Source of the DNA: an uncultured Opitutaceae bacterium
Lineage (GTDB): Bacteria; Verrucomicrobiota; Verrucomicrobiia; Opitutales; Opitutaceae
Length of the DNA stretch: 64,000 bases
NCBI GenBank assembly: GCA_951813085.1
Contig: OX638348.1
Location: forward strand, 1,683,627 to 1,747,626
Reading direction: 5' to 3'
Shown one piece after another: positions 35,672 through 46,024 of the stretch. Within the stretch, counting starts at the first letter, position 1. The number at the start of each line of letters is the position of its first letter. The position numbers and the translations under genes were made by a program. The notes below the pieces were generated by a model that was not told the origin of the DNA, searched no databases, and saw only the letters and a list, made by a program, of their open reading frames with translations.

Positions 35672-37419
35672 ACGCGACCCTGCAACACGCTCAACTAGAG
35701 GAATTCCTACGCAAGGAACGCTTTACGGCGGCTGATCGCGCATTTGTATCGTTTCTTCAAGAGACCTATGCAGAATCGGACGCGAACGTTCTCGCTGCGG
35801 CCGCCCTTTGCGTTTCTGCAACTCGGGAAGGACACTCCTTCTACGACCTTTCTCAACCTCCTATCGATGATACGAAGCAATCAGAACAGGACAACCTAGA
35901 ATGGCCCACGCTGGCTGAGTGGGAAAAGGCCTTTGCCCAAAGCGCCTCTACCGGCGGGCCATCGCAAGAACGACCCCTCGTATTCACGCCACCGAACGCT
36001 CTCTACTTGAACAAGTACTTCGAATACGAGAAGCGCCTTGCTCAATCCGTGATTCGAATGACGCAACGCAATGCTCCGCGCGGAGCGACCCAAGCAAATA
36101 GCAATAGCAGCGACCTTCAGGCGGTCGCGGTGGAAAGAGCGCTCGAATCCAGCTTTTATCTAATCTCCGGTGGACCCGGTACGGGGAAAACGACTACGAT
36201 CCTCCACTATCTCGTCAATGCGATCCAGAGCGCGCCTCAGAATCCGAAACCCAAGATTATCGCGGTCGCGCCCACGGGAAAAGCGGCAGCGCGCCTTTCA
36301 GACTCGATCGCAAGCGGTCTTGATCGGCTTGATGTCGATACGGCGACAAAGGAATTCATCCAAAATATTCCTTGCATGACGGTTCATCGAGCATTGGGAG
36401 CGATCCCAAACCGCATTACCTTCCATAGAAACGAAGAGTCCCCTCTCGAGCATGACATCGTTATCGTCGACGAAAGCTCGATGATCGACCTTCCCTTGAT
36501 GCAAAAGCTATTCTGCGCTCTCAGGAGCGAGGCGACGATCGTTCTCCTTGGCGATCACGATCAGTTGTCGTCAGTCGAGGTCGGATCGGTATTCAGCGAT
36601 CTCATTCAATCGAGCCTTGATCGGGAGAGTCCAATCTTCGGTCACTCGACGAATCTCCTTAAAACGTATCGTTTTTCTGAAGACAGCTCGATCCATACGC
36701 TTTGCCAGCTGTGCAAGAAGGGCGAAACAAGCGAATTCACTCAATTCATTCAGAAACCGAAAGAGGATTTCCAGTTTCATCCTCTGAAGAGCGGGACTCG
36801 AAACGAACTTGATCCGATCGTAAATCTCATAGTCGACGCCCATGAAAAACGGGCCGCTTGCCCCGATGTCGAAACCGCATTCAGCACCCTCGGTGAGTTC
36901 GTAGCCTTAACTCCCTTCAATGCAGGTCCATTCGGTACGCGATCCCTCAACCAACTAGTCGACAGCAGAATTCGCCGCTCTCGCCCTATCGATGCAAGCG
37001 AACCCTATCCAGGCATGCCGCTGATCATCCTTGAGAACAACTACGACCTAGAGCTTTACAATGGCGATATTGGGATCGTCTGGTCAGACGCCGAATCGAA
37101 GGAGCTGTTCGCTTGGTTTGGCGATGGAGGAAACCCCCTGAAACGCGTCAATCTTCAGTGGCTCCCCAAGCGCGACCTCGCCTATTGCTTAACGATCCAC
37201 AAAAGCCAAGGCTCCGAATTTGATCACGTAGTCGGGATCTTCCCAGCTCAGGACGACTCGTTCGTTTCGCGGGAACTCGTGTATACTTGCTGTAGCCGGG
37301 CGAAGGAGCATATCACGATCTTTGGCAGCGAAACTGCTCTCGCTGCCTCGATCGATCGATCGCAAAAACGGGCGACCCGATTAGACGCGCAGATCCTAGA
37401 GCTCTCTGCGGAGAGCTAG
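35668..37419 (+). CDS. recD: Exodeoxyribonuclease V subunit RecD (5'-3' helicase)
   Basis: A 583-residue superfamily 1B helicase. Walker A is SGGPGTGKTTT (about residues 166-176). Walker B is DIVIVDESSMIDLPLM near 268. The GDHDQLSSVEVGSVFSDL segment and the C-terminal motif YCLTIHKSQGSEFDHV followed by LVYTCCSRAKEH also fit the family. It starts with an ATG overlapping the recB TGA, completing a three-gene operon in the order C-B-D. Unlike E. coli, no ptrA or argA is nearby. No terminator is obvious after it. Confidence 0.94.
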   Translation: MNATLQHAQLEEFLRKERFTAADRAFVSFLQETYAESDANVLAAAALCVSATREGHSFYDLSQPPIDDTKQSEQDNLEWPTLAEWEKAFAQSASTGGPSQERPLVFTPPNALYLNKYFEYEKRLAQSVIRMTQRNAPRGATQANSNSSDLQAVAVERALESSFYLISGGPGTGKTTTILHYLVNAIQSAPQNPKPKIIAVAPTGKAAARLSDSIASGLDRLDVDTATKEFIQNIPCMTVHRALGAIPNRITFHRNEESPLEHDIVIVDESSMIDLPLMQKLFCALRSEATIVLLGDHDQLSSVEVGSVFSDLIQSSLDRESPIFGHSTNLLKTYRFSEDSSIHTLCQLCKKGETSEFTQFIQKPKEDFQFHPLKSGTRNELDPIVNLIVDAHEKRAACPDVETAFSTLGEFVALTPFNAGPFGTRSLNQLVDSRIRRSRPIDASEPYPGMPLIILENNYDLELYNGDIGIVWSDAESKELFAWFGDGGNPLKRVNLQWLPKRDLAYCLTIHKSQGSEFDHVVGIFPAQDDSFVSRELVYTCCSRAKEHITIFGSETALAASIDRSQKRATRLDAQILELSAES

Positions 37420-37447
37420 GCATTCAACCGGAACCACAGGCTTCCGA

Positions 37448-37719
37448 TCAGTCCTCTCGGCTGGTCACTTCAAGCAAGTGGTAGCCGAACTGGGTCTTCA
37501 CTGGTCCTTGGACTTCTCCGATGGGGGCCGAGAACACGACTTCGTCAAACTCCTTAACCATCATGCCCGGTCCAAATCTCCCAATTCGCCACCGCTTTTA
37601 CCCGATGGGCACTGAGAGTGCTGCTGAGCGAGATCGGCGAAAGCGACGCCTCCATCGATTTGTGTCTTGAGCGCCTCGCACTCCGTTTCCGTGGCCACCA
37701 AGATGTGGCGCGCTGATAT
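37448..37719 (-). pseudogene. PpiC-type parvulin peptidyl-prolyl isomerase, broken
   Basis: On the minus strand a complete short parvulin can be pieced together: ARHILVATETECEALKTQID then GGVAFADLAQQHSQCPSGKS then GGELGD, and in the next frame GMMVKEFDEVVFSAPIGEVQ then GPVKTQFGYHLLEVTSRED. The span of 272 bases is one short of 91 codons, so a single-base deletion near 37570 is implied. The codon before SARHILV is ATA rather than ATG, with a stop just upstream, so the start is also lost. PpiC catalyses proline isomerisation in folding. The two lesions make it most likely a pseudogene, unless both are sequence errors. Confidence 0.8.
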
Positions 37720-37918
37720 AAGTTAGTCTCCTTTGAGAGTTGAGCCGCGACCCTCTCCCAGGCTTCGTAAAAGGTAAAGGAGAAATATAGGGATTCGCTC
37801 ACAATTCACTAAGGGTACGGTCAGAAGACCGAGGGGAGCGCACATCGCGAATGCTTGCCTTGATTTATGAACCCCCCTCCTCAATTATCGATCTATCCAA
37901 CAATCCCAAACCTATGCT

Positions 37919-38893
37919 ATGAACTCACGTCGACGCTTTCTATCCCTCTCTGCCCTTGGCTCGCTGACAGGCCTCGGAACCGTCAAGGCCTTCGCCCAAG
38001 AAAAATCAGTAAACGGATCGGTTATCCTATCCACCTGGAATATCGGCATTCGGGCGAACGTCCGAGCGAACGAAGTACTCGAGTCAGGAGGCAGCGTACT
38101 CGATTGCGTTGAGAAAGGCGTTAATCTCATCGAGAACGATCCCAATGCCGGAACGGTTGGAATCGGCGGATTCCCAGATGAAGAAGGACACGTCACGCTG
38201 GACGCCTGCATTATGGACTCCGCTCAGCGCTGCGGATCCGTCGCATTCTTGCAGCACATCAAGAATCCGGTATCGGTCGCTCGAAAGGTCATGGAAGAGA
38301 CCAAGCATGTCATGCTGGTAGGCGAAGGCGCCTTGAATTTCGCCTTAAAACATGGGTTCAAGAAAGAGATCCTTCTCACCGAACGATCGTTGGCAGGCTG
38401 GAAAAAACGGATCGCCGAGCGGGATGACCAGCTCCCTGAAATCAACGTAGAAAATCACGATACGATTGGGATGGTCGCTCGCGACGCGAATGGAAACCTC
38501 GCGGGATCCTGCACTACCAGCGGCGCAGGCATGAAGCTTCATGGCCGCGTCGGCGACTCCCCAATTATCGGAGCAGGTCTCTACGTCGACAACGATGTCG
38601 GAGCCGCCTGCGCGACTGGATGGGGAGAGGCGGTCATTGAGAATGCAGGCAGCGCCATGGTAGTTGAATTAATGAGACACGGACGCTCTCCTCAGGAAGC
38701 TTGTGAGGAAATTGTGCAGCGAATCGCCAATAAATTCCAGGAATGGAAGCCCATTCAAGTCGGCTTCATCGCCTTGAACAAGGTCGGTGAAACCGATGGA
38801 TTCGCCATTCAAGAGGGCTTCACTTACGCCCACCATTCCGGCGGGCAAAACCAGTCGATCAAATCGAAAAGCCTGCTCAAGCGCGACGCCTAG
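37919..38893 (+). CDS. N4-(beta-N-acetylglucosaminyl)-L-asparaginase (aspartylglucosaminidase)
   Basis: A 324-residue Ntn-hydrolase with a Tat signal (NSRRRFLSLSALGSLTGLG). The autocleavage and catalytic threonine is in ENHDTIGMVARDANGNLAGS (about residue 182). The following CTTSGAGMKLHGRVGDSPII and GAGLYVDNDVGAACATGWGE are the standard binding-site blocks. It hydrolyses the GlcNAc-Asn bond of glycoasparagines, consistent with degradation of N-glycoprotein material outside the cytoplasm. It ends 4 bases inside the convergent esterase gene. Confidence 0.93.
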   Translation: MNSRRRFLSLSALGSLTGLGTVKAFAQEKSVNGSVILSTWNIGIRANVRANEVLESGGSVLDCVEKGVNLIENDPNAGTVGIGGFPDEEGHVTLDACIMDSAQRCGSVAFLQHIKNPVSVARKVMEETKHVMLVGEGALNFALKHGFKKEILLTERSLAGWKKRIAERDDQLPEINVENHDTIGMVARDANGNLAGSCTTSGAGMKLHGRVGDSPIIGAGLYVDNDVGAACATGWGEAVIENAGSAMVVELMRHGRSPQEACEEIVQRIANKFQEWKPIQVGFIALNKVGETDGFAIQEGFTYAHHSGGQNQSIKSKSLLKRDA

Positions 38894-39762
38894 CGGACAG
38901 CCGACAAAAATTTGAGCATCCGCTCCATCCGAGTTTCGTCATAAAACGGAGCCCCTCCGTGCTTGCCTCCATACAGCGGCGCGAAGTCGACTTCCAGACC
39001 GAGTGATTCGTATTTGCCCAGCAACTCGATCGACTGATTGATCGGCATCTGCGGATCCTGGTCGCCATGGATCATCAACAGAGGTGGGTCGTCCTGATCC
39101 ACGTGAAACACAGGGCTGGCCAATCGAGCCACCTCCGTCACATCGTCCGGATGCCCGCCGATAAAAAGATCCAATGCCGGCACCCGCACGCTCAGGCCAT
39201 GCGGCGTAGACTGATCGAGAATCGTCGTCAGATTGCTCGCTCCAAAAAGCGAAATAACCCCTTGGATATCGGAGGATGCATCCAAGTGCTCGCCCACGGT
39301 TCCCTCCAATTCTGGATGCCCATTTGTGACACCGGCCAGCGCCGCCAAATGGCCGCCTGCGGAAGCTCCCACGATAAAAACGCGTTCCGCCTTCAAACTC
39401 AATCGATCTTGGTGCGCTCGCAAATATCGAATCGCCGCCTTAATATCGTGAATCTGAGCGGGAAACCGAGCCGTCCGGCTCAACCGGTAGTCGACACTGG
39501 CCAACGCCCAGCCCTGTTTCATGAGATCGAGCACCGGTACCTTCTCTTTGGAGCCCGACCGCCAAGCGCCCCCATGTATCCAAACAATCACGCCATCACG
39601 CGTCTTGCCGGTCGGCGTATAAAGATCGAAAGCAAGCGTCGACTCTCCGAAGGTCGCGAAAACGATATCCTTCTCCACGTTCCAGTCGTCGGCGACACTG
39701 GTTGAAACCGCAATTCCGAAAACACCCCAAAGGACTACTCCAATCATTCTAAACCGCATCAT
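38890..39762 (-). CDS. Exported alpha/beta hydrolase (BD-FAE/acetylesterase type)
   Basis: A 290-residue esterase with a signal peptide ending near SVADD. Oxyanion motif HGGAWRSGSK (about residue 64), nucleophile in GASAGGHLAAL (about 133), acid in HGDQDPQMP (about 245) and histidine in YGGKHGGAPF (about 274) are all in place. The family includes carbohydrate acetyl/feruloyl esterases and lipases of the hormone-sensitive type. Its substrate is unknown, but an exported carbohydrate esterase would suit the sulfatase and asparaginase in the neighbourhood. Confidence 0.9.
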   Translation of the reverse strand: MMRFRMIGVVLWGVFGIAVSTSVADDWNVEKDIVFATFGESTLAFDLYTPTGKTRDGVIVWIHGGAWRSGSKEKVPVLDLMKQGWALASVDYRLSRTARFPAQIHDIKAAIRYLRAHQDRLSLKAERVFIVGASAGGHLAALAGVTNGHPELEGTVGEHLDASSDIQGVISLFGASNLTTILDQSTPHGLSVRVPALDLFIGGHPDDVTEVARLASPVFHVDQDDPPLLMIHGDQDPQMPINQSIELLGKYESLGLEVDFAPLYGGKHGGAPFYDETRMERMLKFLSAVR

Positions 39763-39769
39763 AAATCAA

Positions 39770-39848
39770 GTAGGGCCAGCGCTTGCCCTGTGCCGCGTAG
39801 TTTGAGCTCAAGTTTGCATTCGTAGCCTGGCGCAATCGCCAGCCCTAC
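39770..39848. repeat. REP-like palindromic element
   Basis: An outer inverted repeat GTAGGGC (39770-39776) and GCCCTAC (39842-39848) encloses a 5-bp stem (39772-39776 with 39785-39789) and a perfect 6-bp stem CTGGCG/CGCCAG (39827-39832 with 39837-39842) with a 4-base loop. It lies between the LpxC-like and esterase genes, both minus strand. The layout is that of a REP/REPIN-type intergenic palindrome; no second copy is seen in this window. Confidence 0.6.
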
Positions 39849-39960
39849 AAAAAGAACCAAGGGACAATCTCTTAAAATCCCTTTAGACATCCCGCACGGA
39901 ACGATATTAGCGTTGAAAAGACAACGCAAAACGAGAACCGCGCCCAAGACCCCTCACCAC

Positions 39961-40995
39961 CTATACCTCGACTAGCAAATCGTTCGCGTAAAGCAGCTTC
40001 ACCAACTCCACATCCGCAAAGTGATTTCCTTTATAATCGGTGATGGTTCCGACGAAACGCCCCTCTTCAATCAAGGCCAGAGCTGCGATCAAATCGAGGA
40101 TTGCCCGGTGCCAAGCCGCTTCCAGCGATTTCCCATCGACGAGATGCGTGGGCTCGTTTACGTAGCCATGCTTTCCAGCAATGAGAATATTATTCTTATT
40201 GTATCCAATGTTTTGGACATCGGCGAAGATTTTTCCGAAGGTTCGAATGAACATCATTTGCCTCCAAGTGGCGTTCGTTCGGGCGGAAGCTCCATGATTG
40301 AAAGAGCGTTCATTCAATACGAATCGAATCCGCTGGACTCCCATCGCATTCGTGAATTCCCGGGCGCAATCGATTCGCAACGATCGATCGCCTTTCTCGT
40401 TCGGCATGATCGAAACGAACCCGTCATGCGGTGTCGCGATGCTTACTGGTTCGCGCACTGTGAAGTACTTTACCGATCCAGGGCATTCCCTTCTTCCCGC
40501 ATCTCTCAAAGCATCCACGAGATCGGAGGCGCCTGCATTGAATAAGGGAGGATCGCCCGAATTCATGCGAATCATCAGATTATCGACATCCATCCCCGCC
40601 TTAAGAGCGATGATATGCTCAACCAGCCGAGCGTAGTTGTGACGGGAGCCTGATCGCAGCACAATATTGCTCACAACTTTGCCCGTCGTCCATACATTGC
40701 GAACCGAAACCTTGATGGGTTGGGAATCAGGAAGATCCACGCGATCGAACCACCAACCTGGGCGCTCCGAAGGCTCCAAACGCAGCGTTCGGATGTGGTT
40801 TTTGGCAAACGTTCCTGGAGCGCTCACCTCCACCGGTTCAGCGATCGTGAGAGGACGCTCCAACCGGGGCGCTTCCTCGTCGCCGCTCCAGTCTTGATCG
40901 ATTGGCAAGCTGACAAATCGGTCATAGGAACGCTCGATCTGCGCCCTCTCGCCATCCAAAATACAACCAAATTCGAAGTCGCGCTCCATTGGCAC
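39961..40995 (-). CDS. LpxC-like zinc deacetylase (divergent)
   Basis: A 344-residue protein aligning in order with LpxC, the UDP-3-O-acyl-GlcNAc deacetylase of lipid A synthesis. The active-site glutamate and first zinc histidine are Glu126-His127 in LVEHIIALKAGMDVDNLMIR. RTFGKIF matches the conserved TFG block, and GNHFADVELV (His325) matches the catalytic-histidine segment. The second zinc motif, HKxLD in typical LpxC, reads HRAILD (His296, Asp301): one extra residue separates the two ligands. It may be the genome's LpxC in a divergent form or a paralogue with another substrate. The upstream 286 bases hold no gene. Confidence 0.72.
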   Translation of the reverse strand: MPMERDFEFGCILDGERAQIERSYDRFVSLPIDQDWSGDEEAPRLERPLTIAEPVEVSAPGTFAKNHIRTLRLEPSERPGWWFDRVDLPDSQPIKVSVRNVWTTGKVVSNIVLRSGSRHNYARLVEHIIALKAGMDVDNLMIRMNSGDPPLFNAGASDLVDALRDAGRRECPGSVKYFTVREPVSIATPHDGFVSIMPNEKGDRSLRIDCAREFTNAMGVQRIRFVLNERSFNHGASARTNATWRQMMFIRTFGKIFADVQNIGYNKNNILIAGKHGYVNEPTHLVDGKSLEAAWHRAILDLIAALALIEEGRFVGTITDYKGNHFADVELVKLLYANDLLVEV

Positions 40996-41281
40996 CCGTC
41001 ATCTCTGAAAAAGAACGCTTTGCAAGCTTTTCGACCGTTACGGCCCGATATTCAACTCGAATTTAAGAGTCGGAATGACCCATAAACCCATAAGGTATTC
41101 TTATACAATGCGGTCATAGTAAAAAAAAACAATTGTACCCAGAGGGTGATTTTTGCACGTTATAATGGCTCAATAAACCATGCTCTCCGAAATGCTGGAG
41201 ACGCTCATTGACAGGGGAAACCGCCCCCCTCGAATAATCTGAAGGCTACCATTAAGATCCCTACCGCTACCTAATTCTATC
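40996..41281. promoter_or_regulatory. Divergent upstream region of lpxC-like and nifJ
   Basis: This 286-base gap separates two divergent genes. It includes an A8-type run near 41120-41130, a TTATAAT-like -10 candidate near 41160 and a C-rich stretch near 41222. No riboswitch or operator that I can name is visible. Confidence 0.3.
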
Positions 41282-44200
41282 ATGATAGCGTCTAAACCGA
41301 AATATCTAGGTATCCGAATCACCACGAATGGCAATCAGCTCGTCGCCCTATACACTGAGGCTCGCATAACGGAAGCAGGCGTATTCTACCCGATCACGCC
41401 TTCAACGGAAATGGGCGAAATGTACGAATTCGCTCGTGCCAAAGGACAGCTCAATGTCTTTGGACGCCCCACCATCGCCATCGAATGCGAAGGGGAGCAC
41501 GCCGTTCAAGGTGGAGCGATCGCTCAATCAGTCACGGGGAAGCGCACAGTCAATTTCACATCGGGCCAAGGAATCGTATACGGCGTGGAGCAATACTATC
41601 ACGCCCCGGGCAAGCTCAGCACAATGGTGCTCGAAGTCGCCGCCCGCGCCTTGACCAAGCATGCATTGAATGTCCATTGCGGGCACGACGACATTTACGC
41701 CGCTCTCGACGTAGGCTGGATAATGCTCTTCGCCAAGGACGCCCAGCAAGCTGCCGATCAAGCGGTCATCCTTCGGAAGGTCACCGAAAAAGCGCTCACA
41801 CCGGGGATGAATATCCAAGACGGATTCCTAACCTCCCACCTGGAACGAACGTTCCTGAAGCACGAATCCGGTTTGCTGCGCGAGTTCCTAGGATCGCCTG
41901 ACGTCGTCGTCGAGTGTCCTACCGAATCGCAACGAGAGCTCTTCGGGCCCACGCGGCGTCGGATCCCCAAGACCATAGATCTCACCGATCCTGCTCTCAT
42001 CGGTCCCGTTCAGAACCAAGAGCACTATATGAATGGCGTCGCTGCGAGACGGGACAATTTCGTCGAGCCCATCCTAGATTTTCTCGCCGAGGCCTATGCG
42101 GAATGGGGCCAATTGACCGGCCGTCACTATTCGTTCGTAACGGAGTACAATACGGACAATTCCGATACTGTATTCGTTTCCCTTGGATCGGCTGCCGAGA
42201 ATATCGAAGCCGCCATCGATCACATTCGCGAAACGCGCGGTGAAGAAGTGGGATCGATTCATCTGAACATTATCCGGCCCTTCCCCGAAGCTGCGGTTGT
42301 CGAAGCGCTGGCAGGCAAGAAGAAAATTATTATCATAGAGCGAACCGACGAGCCTATGGCGGGCGACAATCCGCTCGCTCGCGACGTACGGACCGCCTTG
42401 ACAAAGGCATTGGCGAATCACGCCGAAAATTCCTACGCCAACATTCCCTCGATCTCCCCAGATGAGATGCCGCGCATCTACTCAGGAATCTACGGGCTGG
42501 GTTCCCGGGACTTCCGACCGGAAGACATCCTTGGCGCCTACGAGTACACCCAGGGCAAGGTCAAGCGTCAGGACGGGAAGCACAAAGATGACGGCGAATC
42601 CTATTTCACGCTGGGAATCAACCACCCATACAATGTCCGCTCCTCCGAGACGCCCTCCCTTCTCCCCAAAGATGCGATTGCGGTACGGCTTCACTCCATC
42701 GGCGGGTGGGGGATGATTACGACCGGCAAGAATTTGGCGGAGATCATCGGCGAGCTCGGGACCTATGTGGCCGAACGCGACAATGTGGTCGACGATCAGG
42801 GCAACCCGAAAGAAGTCGTCCACGTTTCCGCCAATCCCAAATACGGATCGGAAAAGAAAGGGGCCCCTACCGAGTATTTCATGACTGCGGCTCCGGACCG
42901 TGTTCGTGTCAATTGCGACCTGCGGCACGTCAATGTCGTCCTTTGCTGCGATCCGAAAGCCTTTACCCATATCAATCCTATCGATGGACTCGTCGAAGGA
43001 GGCGCCTTCGTGTGGGAGTCCGCCGAATCACCCGATGAAGCCTGGCAACGCATTCCTCAAAAATACCGCCAGGAAATTATCGATAAGCAAATCCGCGTAT
43101 ACATACTTCCCGGATTCGATATCGCCAAAAAGGCCACCAATCGCCCTGAACTGCAACTTCGCATGCAAGGGAACTCCTTCTTGGGCGCTTTTTTCAAGGT
43201 GTCGCCATTTTTGGATACATTCAATATTACCGAAGACCACTTCAAGAATGTAGTTCGCGCGCAATACAACAAGAAGTTCGGTAAGTTCGGCGACGCCGTT
43301 GTCGACTCCAATATGGAAGTAATGACTCAAGGAGGATCGCTCCTCCAAGAGGTGCCTTACGGCGCAGTGGACGCTCCAGATTTCTCTGCCATGCGTGGTG
43401 AGCTACTGCTACCGAAGAATACCGATTGCGGCGGCAAATGCGGCTGCGATCCGCACGAGGATCAGCCAGAAGGACTTCCCATGTACAAGGTCGATACGTT
43501 CGACAAGGAATACCGGTCCGACTATGGATACAATCAATCGGCATCCCCTTTGTCCGCAGTAGGGGTCATGGCATCCGCTTCAGGAGCCACCGCTTCAAAG
43601 TACGGATCGCGACGCGAAACGCCAAAGTATTTCCCTGAAAACTGCACCCAGTGCATGGAGTGCATCACTTCCTGCCCAGATACGGCGCTACCGAATTCCG
43701 CTCACGATCTGCAGACGATCCTGCAAACCGCGGTTGACAATTACGTCACCGATGAAGGGCAGCGCGACCTGATTCGCGCAGCCACCCCTGATGTCGATTC
43801 CGCGATTCGAGAGACCATGGCGACCAACGCCAAGAAGAAAGAAGGTGAAACCGTCAGGGAGCTCGTAATGGGAATCGTACGACAAGACGAATCCGTTTCC
43901 AAAGACTCCGCTGATGAGCTGGATGCGATTCTCGAGATCCTACCCCTCTCCTACCTCAAGGTCCCGGCAGTCTTCTTCTCCCTCGAACGCAAGGAAAAAG
44001 GCGGCGGCGGCATATTCTCGATTTTCGTTTCCGATCTTTGTAAAGGCTGTGGCCTCTGCGTTGAGGAATGCGGCGACCACAATGCTTTGAAAATGGTTGA
44101 GGATACCGAAGAATACAACGCGGAGATCCTTTCGGCTATAGAGTTCATGCGCTTGCTACCCGATACGGATCAGCGCTACCTGGGCAAGTACGATACGGAA

Positions 44201-45945
44201 ACACCTGAGGATTCGCGTCCTGCGGCATGGCGAAACCATTTGATAGTGAATCGTAATTACGATGCACTTACATCCGGCGACGGCGCCTGCGCTGGGTGCG
44301 GCGAAAAGCCGATCCTTCACTCGATCGCCTCCGTCACCGAAGCCTACATGCGCCCGATATTCCACAAGAAGGCGGATCGGCTGACTTCGAAAACCGAAGA
44401 CCTCAAGAAAGATGGAATCGCGCTTCTCGAAAAACTGGCCGAAGAGGATCCTAAAACCTATGGAATGTGGAAACGCATCGTCGCCCACATTATCATGGGA
44501 TTAGGCGGCGATTCCGATGAGGATACCGATGTACGCCTCGAAGAGCAGGGCGAGATTTCAGATGCAGAAGCGATCGAAGCAATTTGCCTCGTTCTCAAGC
44601 ACGAAGCGTTCAACCACAAGCAATTGCAGTCCCTCGATGGCCAACTCGCCAAAGGCATGTCAGTGATGGCGATGGGCGCTCATACCGGTTGCAATACCGT
44701 GTACGGTTCGACGCCTCCAAACAACCCGCGCATCCCTACCCCTGGCTTAACTCGCTCTTTCAAGATGGAGCCACTATATCATGGATGATGGGTGAAAGCT
44801 TCATGATGGATAATGCACGCCGCTCGATCATTCCCGAGCGTATGATCGATCACCTTTTAAGTGGAGATTCCCTGGATGAGGCCACTTATTTCAACTACAC
44901 GCACTTTACCGACGCTCTGATGACAGATGCAGAAGTAAAAGAACTTCCCAAGGTTTGGTGCGTCGGAGGCGACGGCGGCATGGGGGATATTGGATTTCAA
45001 AACGTATCTAAAGTTATACTACAGAATCGCCCCAATGTTAAACTCCTAATGCTCGATACCCAAGTATACTCGAATACGGGTGGGCAGAATTCCGATCATA
45101 GCCCGATGACAGGTGGATTTGACATGAATCAAGCGGGAGCAGCCAGCCAAGGAAAGCTCAATGAAATGAAAAACGTTGCCGAGTGCTTCCTCAACGGCCA
45201 CGGCTCCCCCTATATCGCTCAAGTATCCATGGCGGATTCCGCCAAGCTCTACACCAGCATGCTTGAAGCGCTCGAATATCGCGGCACCGCATACTTCCAA
45301 AGCTACACCACCTGCCAGCCCGAGCACGGAGTTGCCGACAACATGGCAACCACTCAAGCAGTCCGCGTTCGCGAAAGTCGCTGCCTGCCCGAATTCGTCT
45401 TCAATCCTCAGCTTGGCGAATCCTACACGGAAGCGTTGAGCCTAAAAGGAAACAAGAATCCGGATCGCGATTGGTGGCAATCAAAGATGAGCGAAACGAA
45501 AGAGCCGTACGCCTACACCATCTCGCACTGGTGCGCAACCGAGGCCCGTTTCCGTCAGCACATCAAGAAAGCAAGCGCTGAGGAGATCGAGCACATGGAA
45601 CACCTCGAGGACGTCATGATCCGCGTTACCCAGCAAGATGTGGTCTACCGTCGCTACGTGGATCCAAACAGTCGGGCCTACGTACCGGATTTCGGATCCT
45701 ACATCATCTACGATGCCGGCGATGGAAAGCACGTACCCATGAAGCTCTCCCGGCAGATGGTACTCTTTAACATCGAGCGCCGCAAAGCATGGCGCTTATT
45801 GCAATCTCATGCCGGTCAGGCAAACAAAGACTACGAAGCTCAAAAAGCTCTGCTCGCCAAGGTCGACGCCGGAGAAATCTCTATTGCGGACCTGAAATCG
45901 AAAGGTCGGGAACTCTTGGAAGCTGAGATGACCGTGACCGCCTGA
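41282..45945 (+). pseudogene. nifJ: Pyruvate:ferredoxin (flavodoxin) oxidoreductase NifJ, frameshifted near its 3' third
   Basis: Together the two frames encode a fused pyruvate:ferredoxin oxidoreductase of about 1553 residues. It starts with the TPP-pyrimidine domain (YTEARITEAGVFYPITPSTE) and passes the gamma-type domain (HSIGGWGMITTGKNLAEII). Two 4Fe-4S motifs follow, CTQCMECITSCP at residue 788 and CKGCGLCVEEC at 920. CAGCGEKP at about 1003 begins the TPP-diphosphate domain, which continues in the second frame with GGDGGMGDIGFQN. The break is at 44727-44731, CCGCGCAT: NNP-R-I runs off to a stop at 44788, while HPYPWLNSLFQDGA is in another frame. A two-base insertion, or one-base deletion, explains it. 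Ordinary NifJ has about 1170-1200 residues, so this one is oversized. Confidence 0.85.
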
Positions 45946-46024
45946 TTCTACGCAATTGCTACTATGCGCAACCAGTTTCGCTTTACACGCGTCTAATGAG
46001 CGTCTCAATCAACCAATATATCCT

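Noticed and set aside
39759..39947. A 62-codon minus-strand frame
   Set aside because: It is translated from the REP-like palindrome and has no ribosome-binding site or family.
41100..41281. A riboswitch upstream of nifJ
   Set aside because: There are A-rich and C-rich stretches but no conserved core of TPP, FMN, SAM, cobalamin or other classes that I can recognise.
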